DNA of 64,000 nt from Compostimonas suwonensis (GCF_002797855.1 NZ_PGFB01000006.1:1-64000); one strand, 5' to 3'; positions 17,423 through 27,381 are shown, counted from the first letter of the stretch. Translations and numbers: made by a program. The notes: generated by a model from the sequence alone, not told the origin.

Positions 17423-17627
17423 TCTGAGGGCGCGCTGCTTCCTCTGGCAGCCGGAAGTAGCGGAGCCCCCGTTCGGCTTACCGGCCTCAGCATTCTCGAG
17501 CATATCCACGCTAACGGATGACGCATCCGGATGGACAACGAGGTACCCAGGCTCCAGACACTCGCGCAGATCGATCGGACTGATACCGGGAGCGGGGAGC
17601 ATCGCACGCCCCGGGTAGACTCCTGGT
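17423..17627 (+). promoter_or_regulatory. rnpB promoter region
   Basis: About 200 bp separate the methylase stop from the RNase P RNA. No gene is supported on either strand. A TAGACT -10 box at 17616-17621 ends 6 nt before the predicted RNA 5' end (17628). The -35 region is not well conserved. Confidence 0.5.
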
Positions 17628-18007
17628 GAATGGGTCGGCAAGACGGCCGCGTCGTCAGCACTCCTGGAGTGCCGGCGCCGAGGAACGTCCGGGCTCCACA
17701 GAGCAGGGCGGTGGGTAACACCCACCCGGGGCAACCCGCGAGACAGTGCCACAGAAAACAGACCGCCCGTCGCGTGCGACGGGTAAGGGTGAAACGGTGG
17801 TGTAAGAGACCACCAGCGACCGGGGCGACCCGGCCGGCTCGGTAAACCTCGCCCGGAGCAAGGTCAGACAGGGAACGCCAAGGCTGCTCGCCGAGTTCCC
17901 GGGTAGACCGCTAGAGGGCTGCGGCAACGTAGTCCCGAGATAGATGGCCGTCCAGTGCGATGTCTGACATCGTGCGAACAGAACCCGGCGTATCAGCCGG
18001 CCCATTC
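17628..18007 (+). ncRNA. rnpB: RNase P RNA (bacterial type A)
   Basis: The catalytic RNA of RNase P, which removes the 5' leader from tRNA precursors. Recognised from the universal segments: GAGGAACGTCCGGGCTCCA near 17678-17699, ACAGAAAACAGACCGCC, GGGTAAGGGTGAAACGG, GTAAGAGACCACC, and AGATAGATGGCCGTC near the 3' end. P1 is formed by 17628-17639 pairing with 17996-18007 (GAATGGGTCGGC with GCCGGCCCATTC, one G-U), which sets the ends. About 380 nt, normal for actinobacteria. Ends are predicted from pairing. Confidence 0.95.
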
Positions 18008-18038
18008 CCTCAGCGACACCCATTCTCTCAGCGACACC
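18003..18038. repeat. 18-bp direct repeat, two copies
   Basis: CATTCCCTCAGCGACACC at 18003-18020 is followed directly by a copy with one mismatch at 18021-18038. It sits between the 3' end of rnpB and the kdpE stop. No function is apparent. Confidence 0.7.
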
Positions 18039-18045
18039 CGAGAGC

Positions 18046-18777
18046 TCAGGTCGCGGGCGTCTCCGCGGCCGTGGCCGCGTCGTCGTCATCGGGCACGAAG
18101 CGATAGCCCATGCCCGCCTCGGTCAGGAAGTACCGCGGATGACCGGGCTCCGGCTCGAGCTTCTTGCGCAGCTGGGCGAGGTAGAGCCGCAGATAGCCCG
18201 TGTCGTTCGTGTACTGCGGGCCCCACACCTCGGTCAGCAGGCTCTGCCGGGTCACCAGCCGCCGGGGGCTGCGCAGCAGCACGTCGAGCATGCGCCACTC
18301 GGTCGGGGTGAGCCGTACGTTGACGGTGCCGTCGCCCTCGCTGCGGGTCACCTGCCGTGCCGAGCGGTCGATCGTGATCGCGCCCAGACGCACGATCGGC
18401 TCATCCGTCGCGGCCGGCGTGCGACGGGTCAGAGCGCGGATGCGGGCGAGGAGCTCGTCGGCGGCGAAGGGCTTCGTCACGTAGTCGTCGGCTCCGGCAT
18501 CCAGGGCGTCGACCTTGTCTCCCGAGTCGGTGCGGCCTGAGATCACGAGGATCGGCACACTCGACCAGCCCCGCAGACTCTCGATGACCTCGATGCCGTT
18601 CAGCTGCGGCATCCCGAGGTCGAGCATCACCAGGTCGGGATGGTGCGTGATCGCCTCGTTGAGCGCCTCCGCGCCGTCTCGCGCGGTCAGGAGCTCGTAG
18701 CCGCGCGCGGTCAGCATGATCTTGAGGGCGCGCAGGATCTGCGGATCGTCGTCGGCGACCAGGATCTTCATCGTCAT
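18046..18777 (-). CDS. kdpE: KdpE response regulator
   Basis: A 243-residue OmpR-family regulator. Receiver at about 1-118 with DDD near 9-11, phospho-aspartate in VMLDLGMPQ, and K in VTKPFAADE; winged helix about 135-232 ending in EAGMGYRFVP. It activates kdpFABC when phosphorylated by KdpD under potassium limitation or osmotic stress. The start overlaps the kdpD stop by 4 bp (ATGA), so it is the last gene of the kdp operon. Confidence 0.95.
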   Translation of the reverse strand: MTMKILVADDDPQILRALKIMLTARGYELLTARDGAEALNEAITHHPDLVMLDLGMPQLNGIEVIESLRGWSSVPILVISGRTDSGDKVDALDAGADDYVTKPFAADELLARIRALTRRTPAATDEPIVRLGAITIDRSARQVTRSEGDGTVNVRLTPTEWRMLDVLLRSPRRLVTRQSLLTEVWGPQYTNDTGYLRLYLAQLRKKLEPEPGHPRYFLTEAGMGYRFVPDDDDAATAAETPAT

Positions 18778-21371
18778 GCCTGTCCGGGGTTCTCGGGGTC
18801 TGCGGTGGACGGGGTGTGCGAGGTGGATGGGCTGGATGCGGCGCGCGGGCTGGACGGAGTAGGCGGGCTGGACGCGGCGGGCGGGCTGGCCGGGCTAGAC
18901 GGGGTCGCGATGGGCAGCGAGATCACCATGGTGAGCCCGCCGCCGGGGGTGTCCTCGACCTCGAGCGAGCCGCCCATGCCCTCGACGAACCCCTTCGACA
19001 GCGCGAGTCCCAGGCCGACCCCTGTTGTGTTGTCGGTGTCGCCGAGCCGTTGGAACGGCACGAAGACGTCGGTCTGGCGCTCCGGCGGGATGCCGGGGCC
19101 GCGATCGACGACGCGCACCTCGACAGTCTCACCGAACTCGCTCGCGCTGACAACGGGCGGCACGCCCTCCGGCGAGAAACGCAGCGCATTGGCCAGCAGG
19201 TTCACGAGCGCCCGCTGCAGCAGGACGCTGTCGGCGAGCACGGGGTGCAGCTCGCTCGGCACGTCGATGCCGATCTCGCCGGGGGAGGCCTCGAGCTCGT
19301 CGAGCACACCGGGCAGGATGTCGTCGACCTCCGTCGGCGCGAGGGTCACCGCGAGGGCGCCGGCCTGCAGCCGCGTGACGTCGAGGAGGTTGGTGACGAG
19401 CTCGGCGAGGGAGCTGAGGGACTCCTCGGCGGTCTGCAGGAGGGCCTCGCGGTCGTCGTCGGACCACGTGACATCCGTCGCCCGCAGGCTCGTGATGGCC
19501 GCCGTGGCCGAGGCGAGCGGGCGCCGAAGATCGTGCCCGACCGCGGCGAGCAGCGCGCTGCGCACCCGGTCGGCCTCGGCGAGGGGGCCGATCTCCTCCG
19601 CGGTGGCGGCGAGGTCGCCGCGCTCGAGCGATGCGGCGATCTGGCTGACGATGACCGAGAGCAGGCGACGGTCGGCGGCGGCGAGGTCGCGCCCGGAGAG
19701 CTCGAGCCGCGCCGTCGAGTTGACCGTGATCAGGGTCGGCTCGCCGTCGGTCGGCTCGCCGTCGGCGTAGAGCACGACGTCGTCGCGCAGCAGCCGCACC
19801 CCCGCGAGCCCGAAGGCCTCGCGCGTGCGGGTGACGAGGGCCTGCAGGGCGTCCTGTCCGCGGATGACGCCGCCGGCGACCATCGCGAGCATCTCCGACT
19901 CGGCCGCCGAGCGGATGGCCGCACGTGAGCGCCGGGCGGCCTGGTCGACGACGACGCTCACGAGGATCGCGATGAGGATGTAGATGACGAGCGCGAGAAG
20001 GTGCAGGGGGTCGTTGATCGTGACCGTGTACAGGGGATCGACGAAGAAGAAGTCGAGGGTGAGCCCCGAGAGCACGGCCGCGAAGACGGCGGGCCAGATG
20101 CCTCCCACGAGGGCGACGACGACGACGAGCAGCTGGAAGCTGAGCACGTCGCTCGTGATCGACTCGTCGCTGCGGAAGCTCGCGAGCAGCCAGGTGAGCA
20201 ACGGCCCGCCGAGAAGGGCGAGCACGAAGCCGTAGATGCGTCGACGGGCGGTGAGCCCGCCCGTGTACCGGGGGAGTGCGAAGCGCCCGCCCGCCTGCGA
20301 GTGCGAGACGATGTGCACGTCGATGTCGCCGGACTCGCGGATGACGGTCGCGCCGATGCCCGGGCCGGTGAGCAGCGCGGAGAGCCGGCTGCGGCGGCTG
20401 ACGCCGATCACGAGCTGTGTAGCGTTGCCGGCGCGCGCGAAGTCGACGAGCGCACGCGGGATGTCGCTGCCGACGACCTGGTGGTACGAGCCGCCGAGCG
20501 TCTCGACGAGGCTCCGCTGCGCCGCGAGGGCGGCGGGATTCGGCTCCCGCAGCCCGTCTTGGCTGGTCACGTGCACGGCCATGAGCTCGCCGCCGGCGGA
20601 ACGGGCGGCGATGCGCGCGCCGCGGCGCAGCAGCGTCTCGCCCTCGACGCCGCCGGTCAGGGCGACGACGACGCGCTCGCGCGCCTCCCATTTGCTCTCG
20701 ATGCCGTGCTCGGCCCGGTAGCGCTTGAGCGAGCTGTCGACCTCATCGGCGAGCCAGAGCAGTGCGAGCTCGCGCAGTGCCGTGAGGTTGCCGAGCCGGA
20801 AGTAGTTGGAGAGAGCGGCATCCACCCGCACGGAGGGGTAGACGTGACCTTCGGTGAGCCGGTCGCGCAGGGCCTGCGGCGCGAGGTCGACGACCTCGAT
20901 CTGGTCGGCGCCGCGCAGCACGGCGTCGGGGATCGTCTCGCGCTGGGGCACACCCGTGATCTGCTGCACGACGTCGTTGAGCGACTCGATGTGCTGGATG
21001 TTGACGGTCGAGTAGACGTTGATGCCGGCATCCAGCAGCTCGTCGACGTCTTGCCACCGTTTGGCGTTGCGCGAGCCGGGGGCGTTGGTGTGCGCGAGCT
21101 CGTCGACGAGGGCGTAGGCCGGCTTGCGGGCGAGGACCCCGTCGAGATCCATCTCGGTGAGCTCGACGCCCCGGTGCTCCACGAGCGTGCGGGGCACGAC
21201 CTCGAAGCCGTCGAGAATGGCGGACGTGGCCGCGCGACCGTGGGTCTCCACGATCGCGACGACCACGTCCTTGCCGGCCGCGAGGAGGCGATGGCCCTCC
21301 TCGAGCATGGTGTAGGTCTTGCCGACACCCGGTGCTGCTCCCAGGAGAACGCGGAGGCGTCCTCTACTCAT
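18774..21371 (-). CDS. kdpD: KdpD potassium-sensing histidine kinase
   Basis: An 865-residue kinase with the full KdpD layout. The N-terminal KdpD domain has a Walker A, GAAPGVGKTYTM, at about 11-22 and ALVDELAHTN near 107. A universal-stress-protein-like domain spans about 235-355, four membrane helices about 375-475, then a GAF-like region, HisKA with VGHDLRRPLAS, and HATPase with LVNLLANALRFSP. The C-terminal 40 residues are a Pro/Ser-rich tail of near-repeats (SPPAASSPPTPSSP), unusual for KdpD. It is co-translated with kdpC (1-bp overlap) and kdpE. Confidence 0.96.
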   Translation of the reverse strand: MSRGRLRVLLGAAPGVGKTYTMLEEGHRLLAAGKDVVVAIVETHGRAATSAILDGFEVVPRTLVEHRGVELTEMDLDGVLARKPAYALVDELAHTNAPGSRNAKRWQDVDELLDAGINVYSTVNIQHIESLNDVVQQITGVPQRETIPDAVLRGADQIEVVDLAPQALRDRLTEGHVYPSVRVDAALSNYFRLGNLTALRELALLWLADEVDSSLKRYRAEHGIESKWEARERVVVALTGGVEGETLLRRGARIAARSAGGELMAVHVTSQDGLREPNPAALAAQRSLVETLGGSYHQVVGSDIPRALVDFARAGNATQLVIGVSRRSRLSALLTGPGIGATVIRESGDIDVHIVSHSQAGGRFALPRYTGGLTARRRIYGFVLALLGGPLLTWLLASFRSDESITSDVLSFQLLVVVVALVGGIWPAVFAAVLSGLTLDFFFVDPLYTVTINDPLHLLALVIYILIAILVSVVVDQAARRSRAAIRSAAESEMLAMVAGGVIRGQDALQALVTRTREAFGLAGVRLLRDDVVLYADGEPTDGEPTLITVNSTARLELSGRDLAAADRRLLSVIVSQIAASLERGDLAATAEEIGPLAEADRVRSALLAAVGHDLRRPLASATAAITSLRATDVTWSDDDREALLQTAEESLSSLAELVTNLLDVTRLQAGALAVTLAPTEVDDILPGVLDELEASPGEIGIDVPSELHPVLADSVLLQRALVNLLANALRFSPEGVPPVVSASEFGETVEVRVVDRGPGIPPERQTDVFVPFQRLGDTDNTTGVGLGLALSKGFVEGMGGSLEVEDTPGGGLTMVISLPIATPSSPASPPAASSPPTPSSPRAASSPSTSHTPSTADPENPGQA

Positions 21372-21991
21372 CAGTTGCTTCCATCGGGGTCCATCTGCTG
21401 AAGGGCGATGTTCAGGTCGAGCACGTTGACCGTCGGGTCGCCGAGGTACCCGAGGTCGCCTGACTGAATCCTAGACTCGACGAGCTCCGCGACGGCGGAT
21501 TCCTCGAGCCCTCGGGCCTCTGCGACGCGCGGGACCTGCAGCCGCGCGTAGTCGGGGCTGATGTGCGGGTCGAGGCCCGAGCCGGAGGCGGTGACGGCGT
21601 CGGCCGGGATCTGGTCGACCGACACGCCGTCGAGCTCGCTGATCGCCTGCTGGCGGGCCGCGATCGCGTCGAGCAGGTCGGGGTTCTCGGGGCCGTAGTT
21701 GCTGCCGCTCGACGCGGCGCCGTCCCAGCCGGCTCCGGCCGCCGACGGCCGCGACTGGAACCACTCCGGGAGGGCGAGCTCGTCCTCATCCACGAAGCCC
21801 TGGCCGATGAGCGCGGATCCGACGGGCTCGCCGTCGACCTGCCTGATGGTGCCGTTCGCCTGCGCGTTGAAGGCGAGCTGGCCGACCCCCGTCACGAGGA
21901 GGGGGTAGAGGATGCCGAGGACGACGGTCATCACGAGCATCGCCCTGACCGCGACCCAGTACTGCCTGGAGGTGCCGCGAATTTTAGTCAT
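21371..21991 (-). CDS. kdpC: Potassium-transporting ATPase subunit C
   Basis: KdpC, 206 residues, one N-terminal membrane helix (about 14-36) and an extracytoplasmic domain with the signatures ALIGQGF, SNYGPENP and ASGSGLDPHISPDYA. It stabilises the KdpFABC complex and raises its ATP affinity. It lies 14 bp after kdpB and overlaps the kdpD start by one base. Confidence 0.96.
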   Translation of the reverse strand: MTKIRGTSRQYWVAVRAMLVMTVVLGILYPLLVTGVGQLAFNAQANGTIRQVDGEPVGSALIGQGFVDEDELALPEWFQSRPSAAGAGWDGAASSGSNYGPENPDLLDAIAARQQAISELDGVSVDQIPADAVTASGSGLDPHISPDYARLQVPRVAEARGLEESAVAELVESRIQSGDLGYLGDPTVNVLDLNIALQQMDPDGSN

Positions 21992-22005
21992 GTGAGTATC
22001 CGTTT

Positions 22006-24246
22006 CTAGAAGCCGGGGATCAAGGACACGACGAGGTCGATGAGCTTGATTCCGATGAACGGCGCGATGATGCCGCCGAGACCGTAGACCAGCAGGTTGC
22101 GGCCGAGGATCGACGACGCCGAGGCGGCGCGGTACCGCACACCGCGCAGGGCGAGCGGGATGAGCACGATGATGATGAGCGCGTTGAAGATGACGGCCGA
22201 CAGGATCGCCGAGGACGGCGAGTGCAGCTGCATGAGGTTGAGCGCCTCGAGGCCCGGCAGCACACCGGCGAACATCGCGGGGATGATCGCGAAGTACTTG
22301 GCGATGTCGTTGGCGATCGAGAACGTCGTGAGCGAGCCGCGCGTGATGAGCAGCTGCTTTCCGATGCCGACGATGTCGATGAGCTTGGTCGGGTCGGAGT
22401 CGAGGTCGACCATGTTGCCGGCCTCCTTGGCCGCTGAGGTTCCCGTGTTCATCGCGACGCCGACGTCGGCCTGCGCGAGTGCGGGCGCGTCGTTGGTGCC
22501 ATCGCCGGTCATCGCGACGAGGTTGCCGCCCTCCTGCTCCTTGCGGATGTAGGCGAGCTTGTCTTCGGGTGTGGCCTCGGCGAGGTAGTCGTCGACACCG
22601 GCCTCGGCCGCGATGGCCTTCGCCGTGAGCGGGTTGTCGCCTGTGACCATGACCGTGCGGATGCCCATCGTGCGCAGATCGGCGAACCGATCGGCGAGGC
22701 CCTTCTTGACGACGTCCTTGAGATGGATGACGCCGAGCACACGCCCTTCGCCCGTCGCCGAACGCTCGGCGACCACGAGTGGCGTGCCGCCGATCTCGGA
22801 GATGGCCGTGACCTGCGCCCCGAGCTCGCGCCTGGTGGCCTCGGTGAGCGGCGCCGCAGCGCTGAGCTGGTTCGTCTCATCGACCCAGGCGAGCACCATG
22901 GAGCCGGCGCCCTTGCGGATCTGCCGGCCGTCGGGGTAGTCGACGCCGCTCATGCGGGTCTGCGCCGTGAAGGGCACGATCTCGCCGGTCATCTCGCCCG
23001 TCATCTCGCCCGAGGGATCGTGGCCGAGGCCGCGGGCCAGCTCGACGACCGACGTGCCCTCCGGGGTCGGGTCGCTCAGCGAGGAGTCGCGGGCGGCCTC
23101 GATGAGGGCGCGGGACGCGACGCCCGTGAGGGGCAGGAACTCGGTCGCCTGCCGGTTTCCGTAGGTGATCGTGCCGGTCTTGTCGAGCAGCAGGGTCGTG
23201 ACGTCGCCGGCCGCCTCGACGGCGCGGCCCGACATCGCGAGCACGTTGTGCTGCACGAGGCGGTCCATGCCGGCGATGCCGATCGCCGAGAGCAGCGCGC
23301 CGATCGTCGTCGGGATGAGGCAGACGAGCAGGGCGATGAGCACCGTGAGGCTCGGCGCGGCGTTCGAGTACGACGCCATCGGGTCGAGCGTGAGCACGAC
23401 CACGAGGAAGACGATCGAGAGGCTTGCGAGCAGGATGTTGAGCGCGATCTCGTTGGGCGTCTTCTGACGCGAGGCGCCTTCGACGAGACGGATCATCCGG
23501 TCGACGAAGGTCTCGCCCGGCTTGCTCGTGATGCGCACGACGATGCGGTCGGAGAGCACTCGCGTGCCGCCCGTCACCGCGCTGCGGTCGCCGCCCGATT
23601 CGCGGATGACGGGAGCCGACTCGCCCGTGATGGCCGACTCGTCGACCGAGGCGATGCCCCAGACGATGTCGCCGTCGCCGGGGATGAGGTCTCCCGCGGC
23701 CACCACGACGACGTCGCCGAGGCGCAGCTCGGCCGAGGCGACGGGGGTGAAGCCGACGGTCTGAGCCGCGGCATCCTTCGTCTCGTCATAGCCGTCGATG
23801 CGGTTGGCCATGGTGCTCGTGCGGGTCTGGCGCAGGCTCTGGGCCTGGGCCTTGCCCCGGCCTTCGGCGACCGACTCCGCGAGGTTCGCGAAGACCACCG
23901 TGAGCCACAGCCAGATCGCGATGCCCCCGGTGAAGGACGGCGCGGTCTCGCCCTCACCGCTCGCGCCTCCACCGGCCGCAGCGGCGTCGAGGAACGGCTC
24001 GGCGATCGCGAGCAGGGTGGTCAGGACGGCCCCGACCTCCACGATGAACATAACGGGGTTGTGCCACATGACGCGCGGGTCGAGCTTGCGGAACGCGCCC
24101 GGCAGGCCGTTGACGACCTGTTTGAACGAGAACGCGCCACCCGGGGCCTTGCGGCCGCGCGGGCTCCGGGCCGAGGCCGACGGCCCGTTGGACGAGGTGC
24201 GGTCGGACGATGAGCCGGACGAGCCGGGATGAGTGAGAGTGGACAT
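22006..24246 (-). CDS. kdpB: Potassium-transporting P-type ATPase subunit B
   Basis: The 746-residue catalytic subunit. The phosphorylation motif [11 protein letters not shown] is near residue 355, TGES near 215, and the hinge [19 protein letters not shown] near 590-608. Seven membrane helices are expected. It hydrolyses ATP to drive potassium through KdpA. The N-terminal about 35 residues are a Ser/Pro/Arg-rich extension ([13 protein letters not shown]) beyond the typical start. kdpA lies 3 bp upstream and kdpC 14 bp downstream. Confidence 0.96.
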   Translation of the reverse strand: MSTLTHPGSSGSSSDRTSSNGPSASARSPRGRKAPGGAFSFKQVVNGLPGAFRKLDPRVMWHNPVMFIVEVGAVLTTLLAIAEPFLDAAAAGGGASGEGETAPSFTGGIAIWLWLTVVFANLAESVAEGRGKAQAQSLRQTRTSTMANRIDGYDETKDAAAQTVGFTPVASAELRLGDVVVVAAGDLIPGDGDIVWGIASVDESAITGESAPVIRESGGDRSAVTGGTRVLSDRIVVRITSKPGETFVDRMIRLVEGASRQKTPNEIALNILLASLSIVFLVVVLTLDPMASYSNAAPSLTVLIALLVCLIPTTIGALLSAIGIAGMDRLVQHNVLAMSGRAVEAAGDVTTLLLDKTGTITYGNRQATEFLPLTGVASRALIEAARDSSLSDPTPEGTSVVELARGLGHDPSGEMTGEMTGEIVPFTAQTRMSGVDYPDGRQIRKGAGSMVLAWVDETNQLSAAAPLTEATRRELGAQVTAISEIGGTPLVVAERSATGEGRVLGVIHLKDVVKKGLADRFADLRTMGIRTVMVTGDNPLTAKAIAAEAGVDDYLAEATPEDKLAYIRKEQEGGNLVAMTGDGTNDAPALAQADVGVAMNTGTSAAKEAGNMVDLDSDPTKLIDIVGIGKQLLITRGSLTTFSIANDIAKYFAIIPAMFAGVLPGLEALNLMQLHSPSSAILSAVIFNALIIIVLIPLALRGVRYRAASASSILGRNLLVYGLGGIIAPFIGIKLIDLVVSLIPGF

Positions 24247-24249
24247 GGT

Positions 24250-25923
24250 TTACAACAGCCCTTCCGCCAGGGGACCCAGCGCGAGAACGGGGAAATACGT
24301 GAGAGCCGAGACGAGAAGGACCGTTCCGACGAGCAGTCCGACGAATTGCGGCTTGTGGGTCGGCAGGGTGCCCGCGGTCGCCGGCACCCTGTCCTGGGCG
24401 GCGAGCGACCCGGCGAGTGCGAGCACGAAGAGGATCGGGACGAAACGCCCGAGGAGCATCGCGACGCCGAGCGCCGTGTTGAGCCACGGGGTGTTCGCGG
24501 TGATGCCGGCGAACGCCGAGCCGTTGTTGTTCGCGGCCGAGGTGAAGGCGTACAGCACCTCCGAGAAGCCGTGCAGCCCCGGGTTCCAGATCGATGTCCC
24601 CTCGACGTCGTCGCGCACCGCGGGGATCGCGAAGCTGAGAGCCGTTCCCGCGAGCACGAGCGTGGGGGTCACGAGGATGTAGAGGCTCGCGAGCTTGACC
24701 TCGCGGGCTCCGATCTTCTTGCCCAGGTACTCAGGCGTGCGCCCGACCATCAGGCCCGCGATGAACACCGCGATGACGGCGAGCATGAGCATGCCGTAGA
24801 GGCCCGCGCCGACACCGCCGGGGGCGACCTCGCCGAGCATCATGTTGATCATCGCCATGCCGCCGCCGAGAGAGGTGTAGCTGTCGAGCATCGAGTTGAC
24901 GGCGCCGGTCGAGGTGATCGTGCTCGTCGTGTCGAAGAGCGTCGAGCCGGCGATGCCGAAGCGCGTCTCCTTGCCCTCCATCGCACCGCCCGCGGCCATC
25001 GAGGCGGAGCCGTTGCCGGCGAACTCGACCGCGGTCATGATCGCGAGCGAGGCCGCGAAGAGGATCCCCATCGCGGCGAGGATCGCATAGCCCTGGCGCT
25101 TGTCGCCGACCATCGTGCCGAAGGTGCGGGTGAGGGCGAAGGGGATGACGAGCATGAGGAAGATCTCGATCATGTTCGTCCAGCCCGTCGGGTTCTCGAA
25201 GGGGTGGGCAGAGTTGACGTTGTAGAAGCCGCCGCCGTTCGTGCCGAGCTCCTTGATGGCTTCCTGCGAGGCGACCGGGCCGCCGGGGATCGACTGCGCC
25301 GCGCCCGAGAGGGTCGTGACATCCGTGAACCCGTTGACGTTCTGGATGACGCCGCCCGCGATGAGCGCGATCGCGAAGACGATCGACAGCGGCAGCAGGA
25401 TGCGGAAGGTTCCGCGCACGAGGTCGACCCAGAAGTTGCCGAGGTTTCCTGTGCGGCGCAGGGCGAAGCCGCGCACGAGTGCGACGGCCACGGCGATGCC
25501 GACGCCGGCCGAGACGAAGTTCTGCACGGCGAGGCCCGCGATCTGCACCGTGTAGCCCATCGTGACGTCGGGGGAGTACGACTGCCAGTTCGTGTTCGTG
25601 ACGAAGGAGATCGCCGTGTTGAACGACAGGTGCTCGCCCACGGCCGGGAGCCCGAGCGAGTAGGGCAGTACCGTCTGCAGCCTCTGCACGAGGTAGACGA
25701 TGAGGATGCCGACCGCCGAGAACGCGAGCACACTGCGGAAGTACACCGGCCAGGTCTGCTCGGACCGGGGGTCGACGCCGATGACGCGGTAGACGCCGCG
25801 CTCGAACCAGTAGTTCCTGCGGGTCGTGTAGACGGTCGCCATGTAGTCGCCGAGCGGCCGGTAGACCACGGCGAGAAGCGCGATCAGCGTGACGAGCTGA
25901 GCGATGAAAGGCCAGAACTCCAT
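24250..25923 (-). CDS. kdpA: Potassium-transporting ATPase subunit A
   Basis: The 557-residue potassium channel-like subunit, with about ten membrane helices and four pore-loop regions, including [13 protein letters not shown] (first loop) and [18 protein letters not shown] (second). Substrate potassium is bound here before release by KdpB. The ATG overlaps the kdpF stop by one base. Confidence 0.96.
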   Translation of the reverse strand: MEFWPFIAQLVTLIALLAVVYRPLGDYMATVYTTRRNYWFERGVYRVIGVDPRSEQTWPVYFRSVLAFSAVGILIVYLVQRLQTVLPYSLGLPAVGEHLSFNTAISFVTNTNWQSYSPDVTMGYTVQIAGLAVQNFVSAGVGIAVAVALVRGFALRRTGNLGNFWVDLVRGTFRILLPLSIVFAIALIAGGVIQNVNGFTDVTTLSGAAQSIPGGPVASQEAIKELGTNGGGFYNVNSAHPFENPTGWTNMIEIFLMLVIPFALTRTFGTMVGDKRQGYAILAAMGILFAASLAIMTAVEFAGNGSASMAAGGAMEGKETRFGIAGSTLFDTTSTITSTGAVNSMLDSYTSLGGGMAMINMMLGEVAPGGVGAGLYGMLMLAVIAVFIAGLMVGRTPEYLGKKIGAREVKLASLYILVTPTLVLAGTALSFAIPAVRDDVEGTSIWNPGLHGFSEVLYAFTSAANNNGSAFAGITANTPWLNTALGVAMLLGRFVPILFVLALAGSLAAQDRVPATAGTLPTHKPQFVGLLVGTVLLVSALTYFPVLALGPLAEGLL

Positions 25924-26012
25924 CAGAACCGCTCCGGCCTCAGCAGGGCGTAGACGAGGTACGCGAGGCCGGCGACGGCGAGAGCCGCGCTGAGGATGGT
26001 GAAGACGATCAC
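25923..26012 (-). CDS. kdpF: Potassium-transporting ATPase subunit F
   Basis: A 29-residue single-helix peptide: GTG start, [15 protein letters not shown] then [12 protein letters not shown], the classic KdpF ending. It stabilises the KdpABC complex. Its stop overlaps the kdpA ATG (TGATG), and its GTG overlaps the stop of the small upstream ORF (GTGA). Confidence 0.92.
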   Translation of the reverse strand: MIVFTILSAALAVAGLAYLVYALLRPERF

Positions 26013-26104
26013 AGCTTCTCGACCCCCCGCGCGATGAGGGCGACGAGTGCGACTAGCACCACGACGCCGAGGACATAGACAATGTCGAGCACGAGAATCT
26101 CCAT
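26009..26104 (-). CDS. Small single-helix membrane protein ahead of kdpF
   Basis: A 31-codon ORF encodes [20 protein letters not shown], then [11 protein letters not shown]: one strong hydrophobic helix with a basic tail. An alternative ATG at 26119 would add five residues. Its TGA overlaps the kdpF GTG by 4 bp, the signature of translational coupling, so it is very likely the first gene of the kdp operon. It resembles KdpF in size and topology but not in sequence. It may be an extra complex subunit or a regulator. Too short for most gene callers. Confidence 0.6.
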   Translation of the reverse strand: MEILVLDIVYVLGVVVLVALVALIARGVEKL

Positions 26105-26119
26105 CTGCAGCAGACCCAT

Positions 26120-26307
26120 CCCTGCGGGATGTCGTGCGGCGGGCATGCCGCACGAGGGTGACGCGAGGTCACTGGAGAGACTCAACACCCGCGGGCGCGC
26201 CGACGGGAGGATCCTTACGGAACGCTAACGCCCGGCCGGGCGATGCTAACGAGAAGCTTGTGGAGGGGGTTCTCGCGGGGGCTGTCGCGGGGGTTCCTGC
26301 GGGGGTT
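26120..26307 (-). promoter_or_regulatory. kdp operon leader and candidate KdpE sites
   Basis: Read on the reverse strand, two TTAGC boxes lie 21 bp apart (26245-26249 and 26224-26228). Between them is the perfect 14-bp palindrome CGCCCGGCCGGGCG (26229-26242). Downstream, the leader can form two hairpins: GTGAC-5-GTCAC (26158-26172) and GTGCGGC-6-GCCGCAC (26134-26153). Helically phased repeats upstream of kdp suggest binding sites for phosphorylated KdpE. The c-di-AMP riboswitch consensus was not recognised. Confidence 0.45.
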
Positions 26308-26310
26308 CTA
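26273..26310. repeat. 12-13-bp tandem repeat at the ppgK 3' end
   Basis: Three units of the type TCGCGGGGGTTCC occupy 26273-26284, 26285-26297 and 26298-26310. They run into the ppgK stop codon. They may influence 3' end formation; otherwise this is simple-sequence expansion. Confidence 0.55.
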
Positions 26311-27099
26311 GCGGTTCGCCTCCGCGGCGAAGCCGGCGGCGCCCATGATGCCCGCGTTGTTGCGCAGCGTCGCCGGGACGAGCGGCGTGCGGATGTCGAT
26401 GAGCGGCAGGAAGTCCTCGTAGCTCTTCGAGACCCCGCCCCCCACGATGAAGAGGTCGGGCCACAGCAGCGCCTCGAGCTGGCCGTAGTACTTGGTCAGG
26501 CGCTTGCCCCAGTCCTTCCAGTCGAGGTCGTCGCGCTCCTTCGCCGAGTAGGAGGCCTTCTTCTCGTAGTCGCCGCCGTCGACCTCGATGTGGCCGAGCT
26601 CCGCGTTGGGGATGAGCACGCCGTTGTAGATGAGCGCCGTGCCGATGCCGGTGCCGAGCGTCGTCATGATGACGAGACCCTTCTGCCCCTTCGCCGCGCC
26701 GTAACGCACCTCGGCGAAGCCGGCGGCATCCGCGTCGTTGACGAAGGTGATGGGGCGGCCGAGCCCGCTCTCGAAGAGGTCTTCGGCGGCGAGGCCGATC
26801 CACTTCTTCGACACGTTCGCGGCCGACATGGTCTTGCCGCCCAGGATCACGGCGGGGAAGCAGACGCCCAGAGGAGCCTCGGCGGGGGCGTCCGGCAGCC
26901 GGTTGATGATCTCCTCGACGGTCATGACGATGTCGTCGGGCTTGCCGCCCTCGGGGGTGGGGAGTTTGACGCGGTCGCTCAGGAGCGAGCCGGTCTCGAG
27001 ATCGACGATCGCGCCCTTGATCCCGGTGCCGCCGATGTCGATGCCGATGGCAGTGCCGGTGGTCGTGCCGATAGACGTCGTCGTCGAAGTATCGCTCAT
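26308..27099 (-). CDS. ppgK: Polyphosphate glucokinase
   Basis: A 263-residue ROK-family sugar kinase that phosphorylates glucose with polyphosphate (and often ATP). The N-terminal phosphate loop is GIDIGGTGIKGAIVD (about 19-33); TTLGTGIGTALIYNG and NAELGHIEVDG give the catalytic/glucose-binding region. Actinobacterial PpgK has this length and the ELGH motif. The ATG is preceded by TAGTTT with a 6-nt gap (27106-27111), so leaderless. It stands alone upstream of the kdp operon. Confidence 0.93.
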   Translation of the reverse strand: MSDTSTTTSIGTTTGTAIGIDIGGTGIKGAIVDLETGSLLSDRVKLPTPEGGKPDDIVMTVEEIINRLPDAPAEAPLGVCFPAVILGGKTMSAANVSKKWIGLAAEDLFESGLGRPITFVNDADAAGFAEVRYGAAKGQKGLVIMTTLGTGIGTALIYNGVLIPNAELGHIEVDGGDYEKKASYSAKERDDLDWKDWGKRLTKYYGQLEALLWPDLFIVGGGVSKSYEDFLPLIDIRTPLVPATLRNNAGIMGAAGFAAEANR

Positions 27100-27163
27100 G
27101 GCCTAAAACTATCGCGACTCGCCCCCGGATGACGGTAACCCGTCATCCCGATAGAATCGCAGC

Positions 27164-27352
27164 ATGGCCGAAGACGTCGAGAACCAGTACTGGTACAACA
27201 TGAAGACCGGAGAGGTCGAGCACGGCTTCCAATCGCCGTCCGTCGATCGCGTCGGCCCGTTCGCGACAGCCGAGGAGGCGTCGCACGCTCTCGAGGTGCT
27301 CCGCGCGAACAGCGCCAAGTGGGCCGAGGAAGACGCCGCCGACAACCGCTGA
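27164..27352 (+). CDS. Small SPOR-like conserved protein
   Basis: A 62-residue acidic protein with YWYNMKTGEVEHGFQSPSVD and the ending GPFATAEEASHALEVLRANS, a form common in Microbacteriaceae and usually described as SPOR-like. There is no signal peptide, so a peptidoglycan-binding role is doubtful. TAGAAT at 27152-27157 lies 6 nt before the ATG, indicating a leaderless mRNA. A terminator hairpin follows 14 bp after the stop. Confidence 0.75.
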   Translation: MAEDVENQYWYNMKTGEVEHGFQSPSVDRVGPFATAEEASHALEVLRANSAKWAEEDAADNR

Positions 27353-27366
27353 GCCGGCCTGACCCG

Positions 27367-27381
27367 CCCCCGTTTCGGGGG
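27367..27381 (+). terminator. Hairpin terminator after the SPOR-like gene
   Basis: CCCCCG, a TTT loop and CGGGGG form a perfect 6-bp stem followed by TTATCCGTTGTT. It is placed right after the stop at 27352 and before the long leader of the first GH92 gene. Confidence 0.6.

Noticed and set aside
18003-18038. Reading the 18-bp direct repeat after rnpB as an attachment site for the restriction-modification genes
   Set aside because: No second copy was noticed at the left end of that module and no recombinase gene is linked to it.
26120-26220. c-di-AMP (ydaO-type) riboswitch before kdp
   Set aside because: Two hairpins are present but the conserved junction sequences of that riboswitch could not be recognised.
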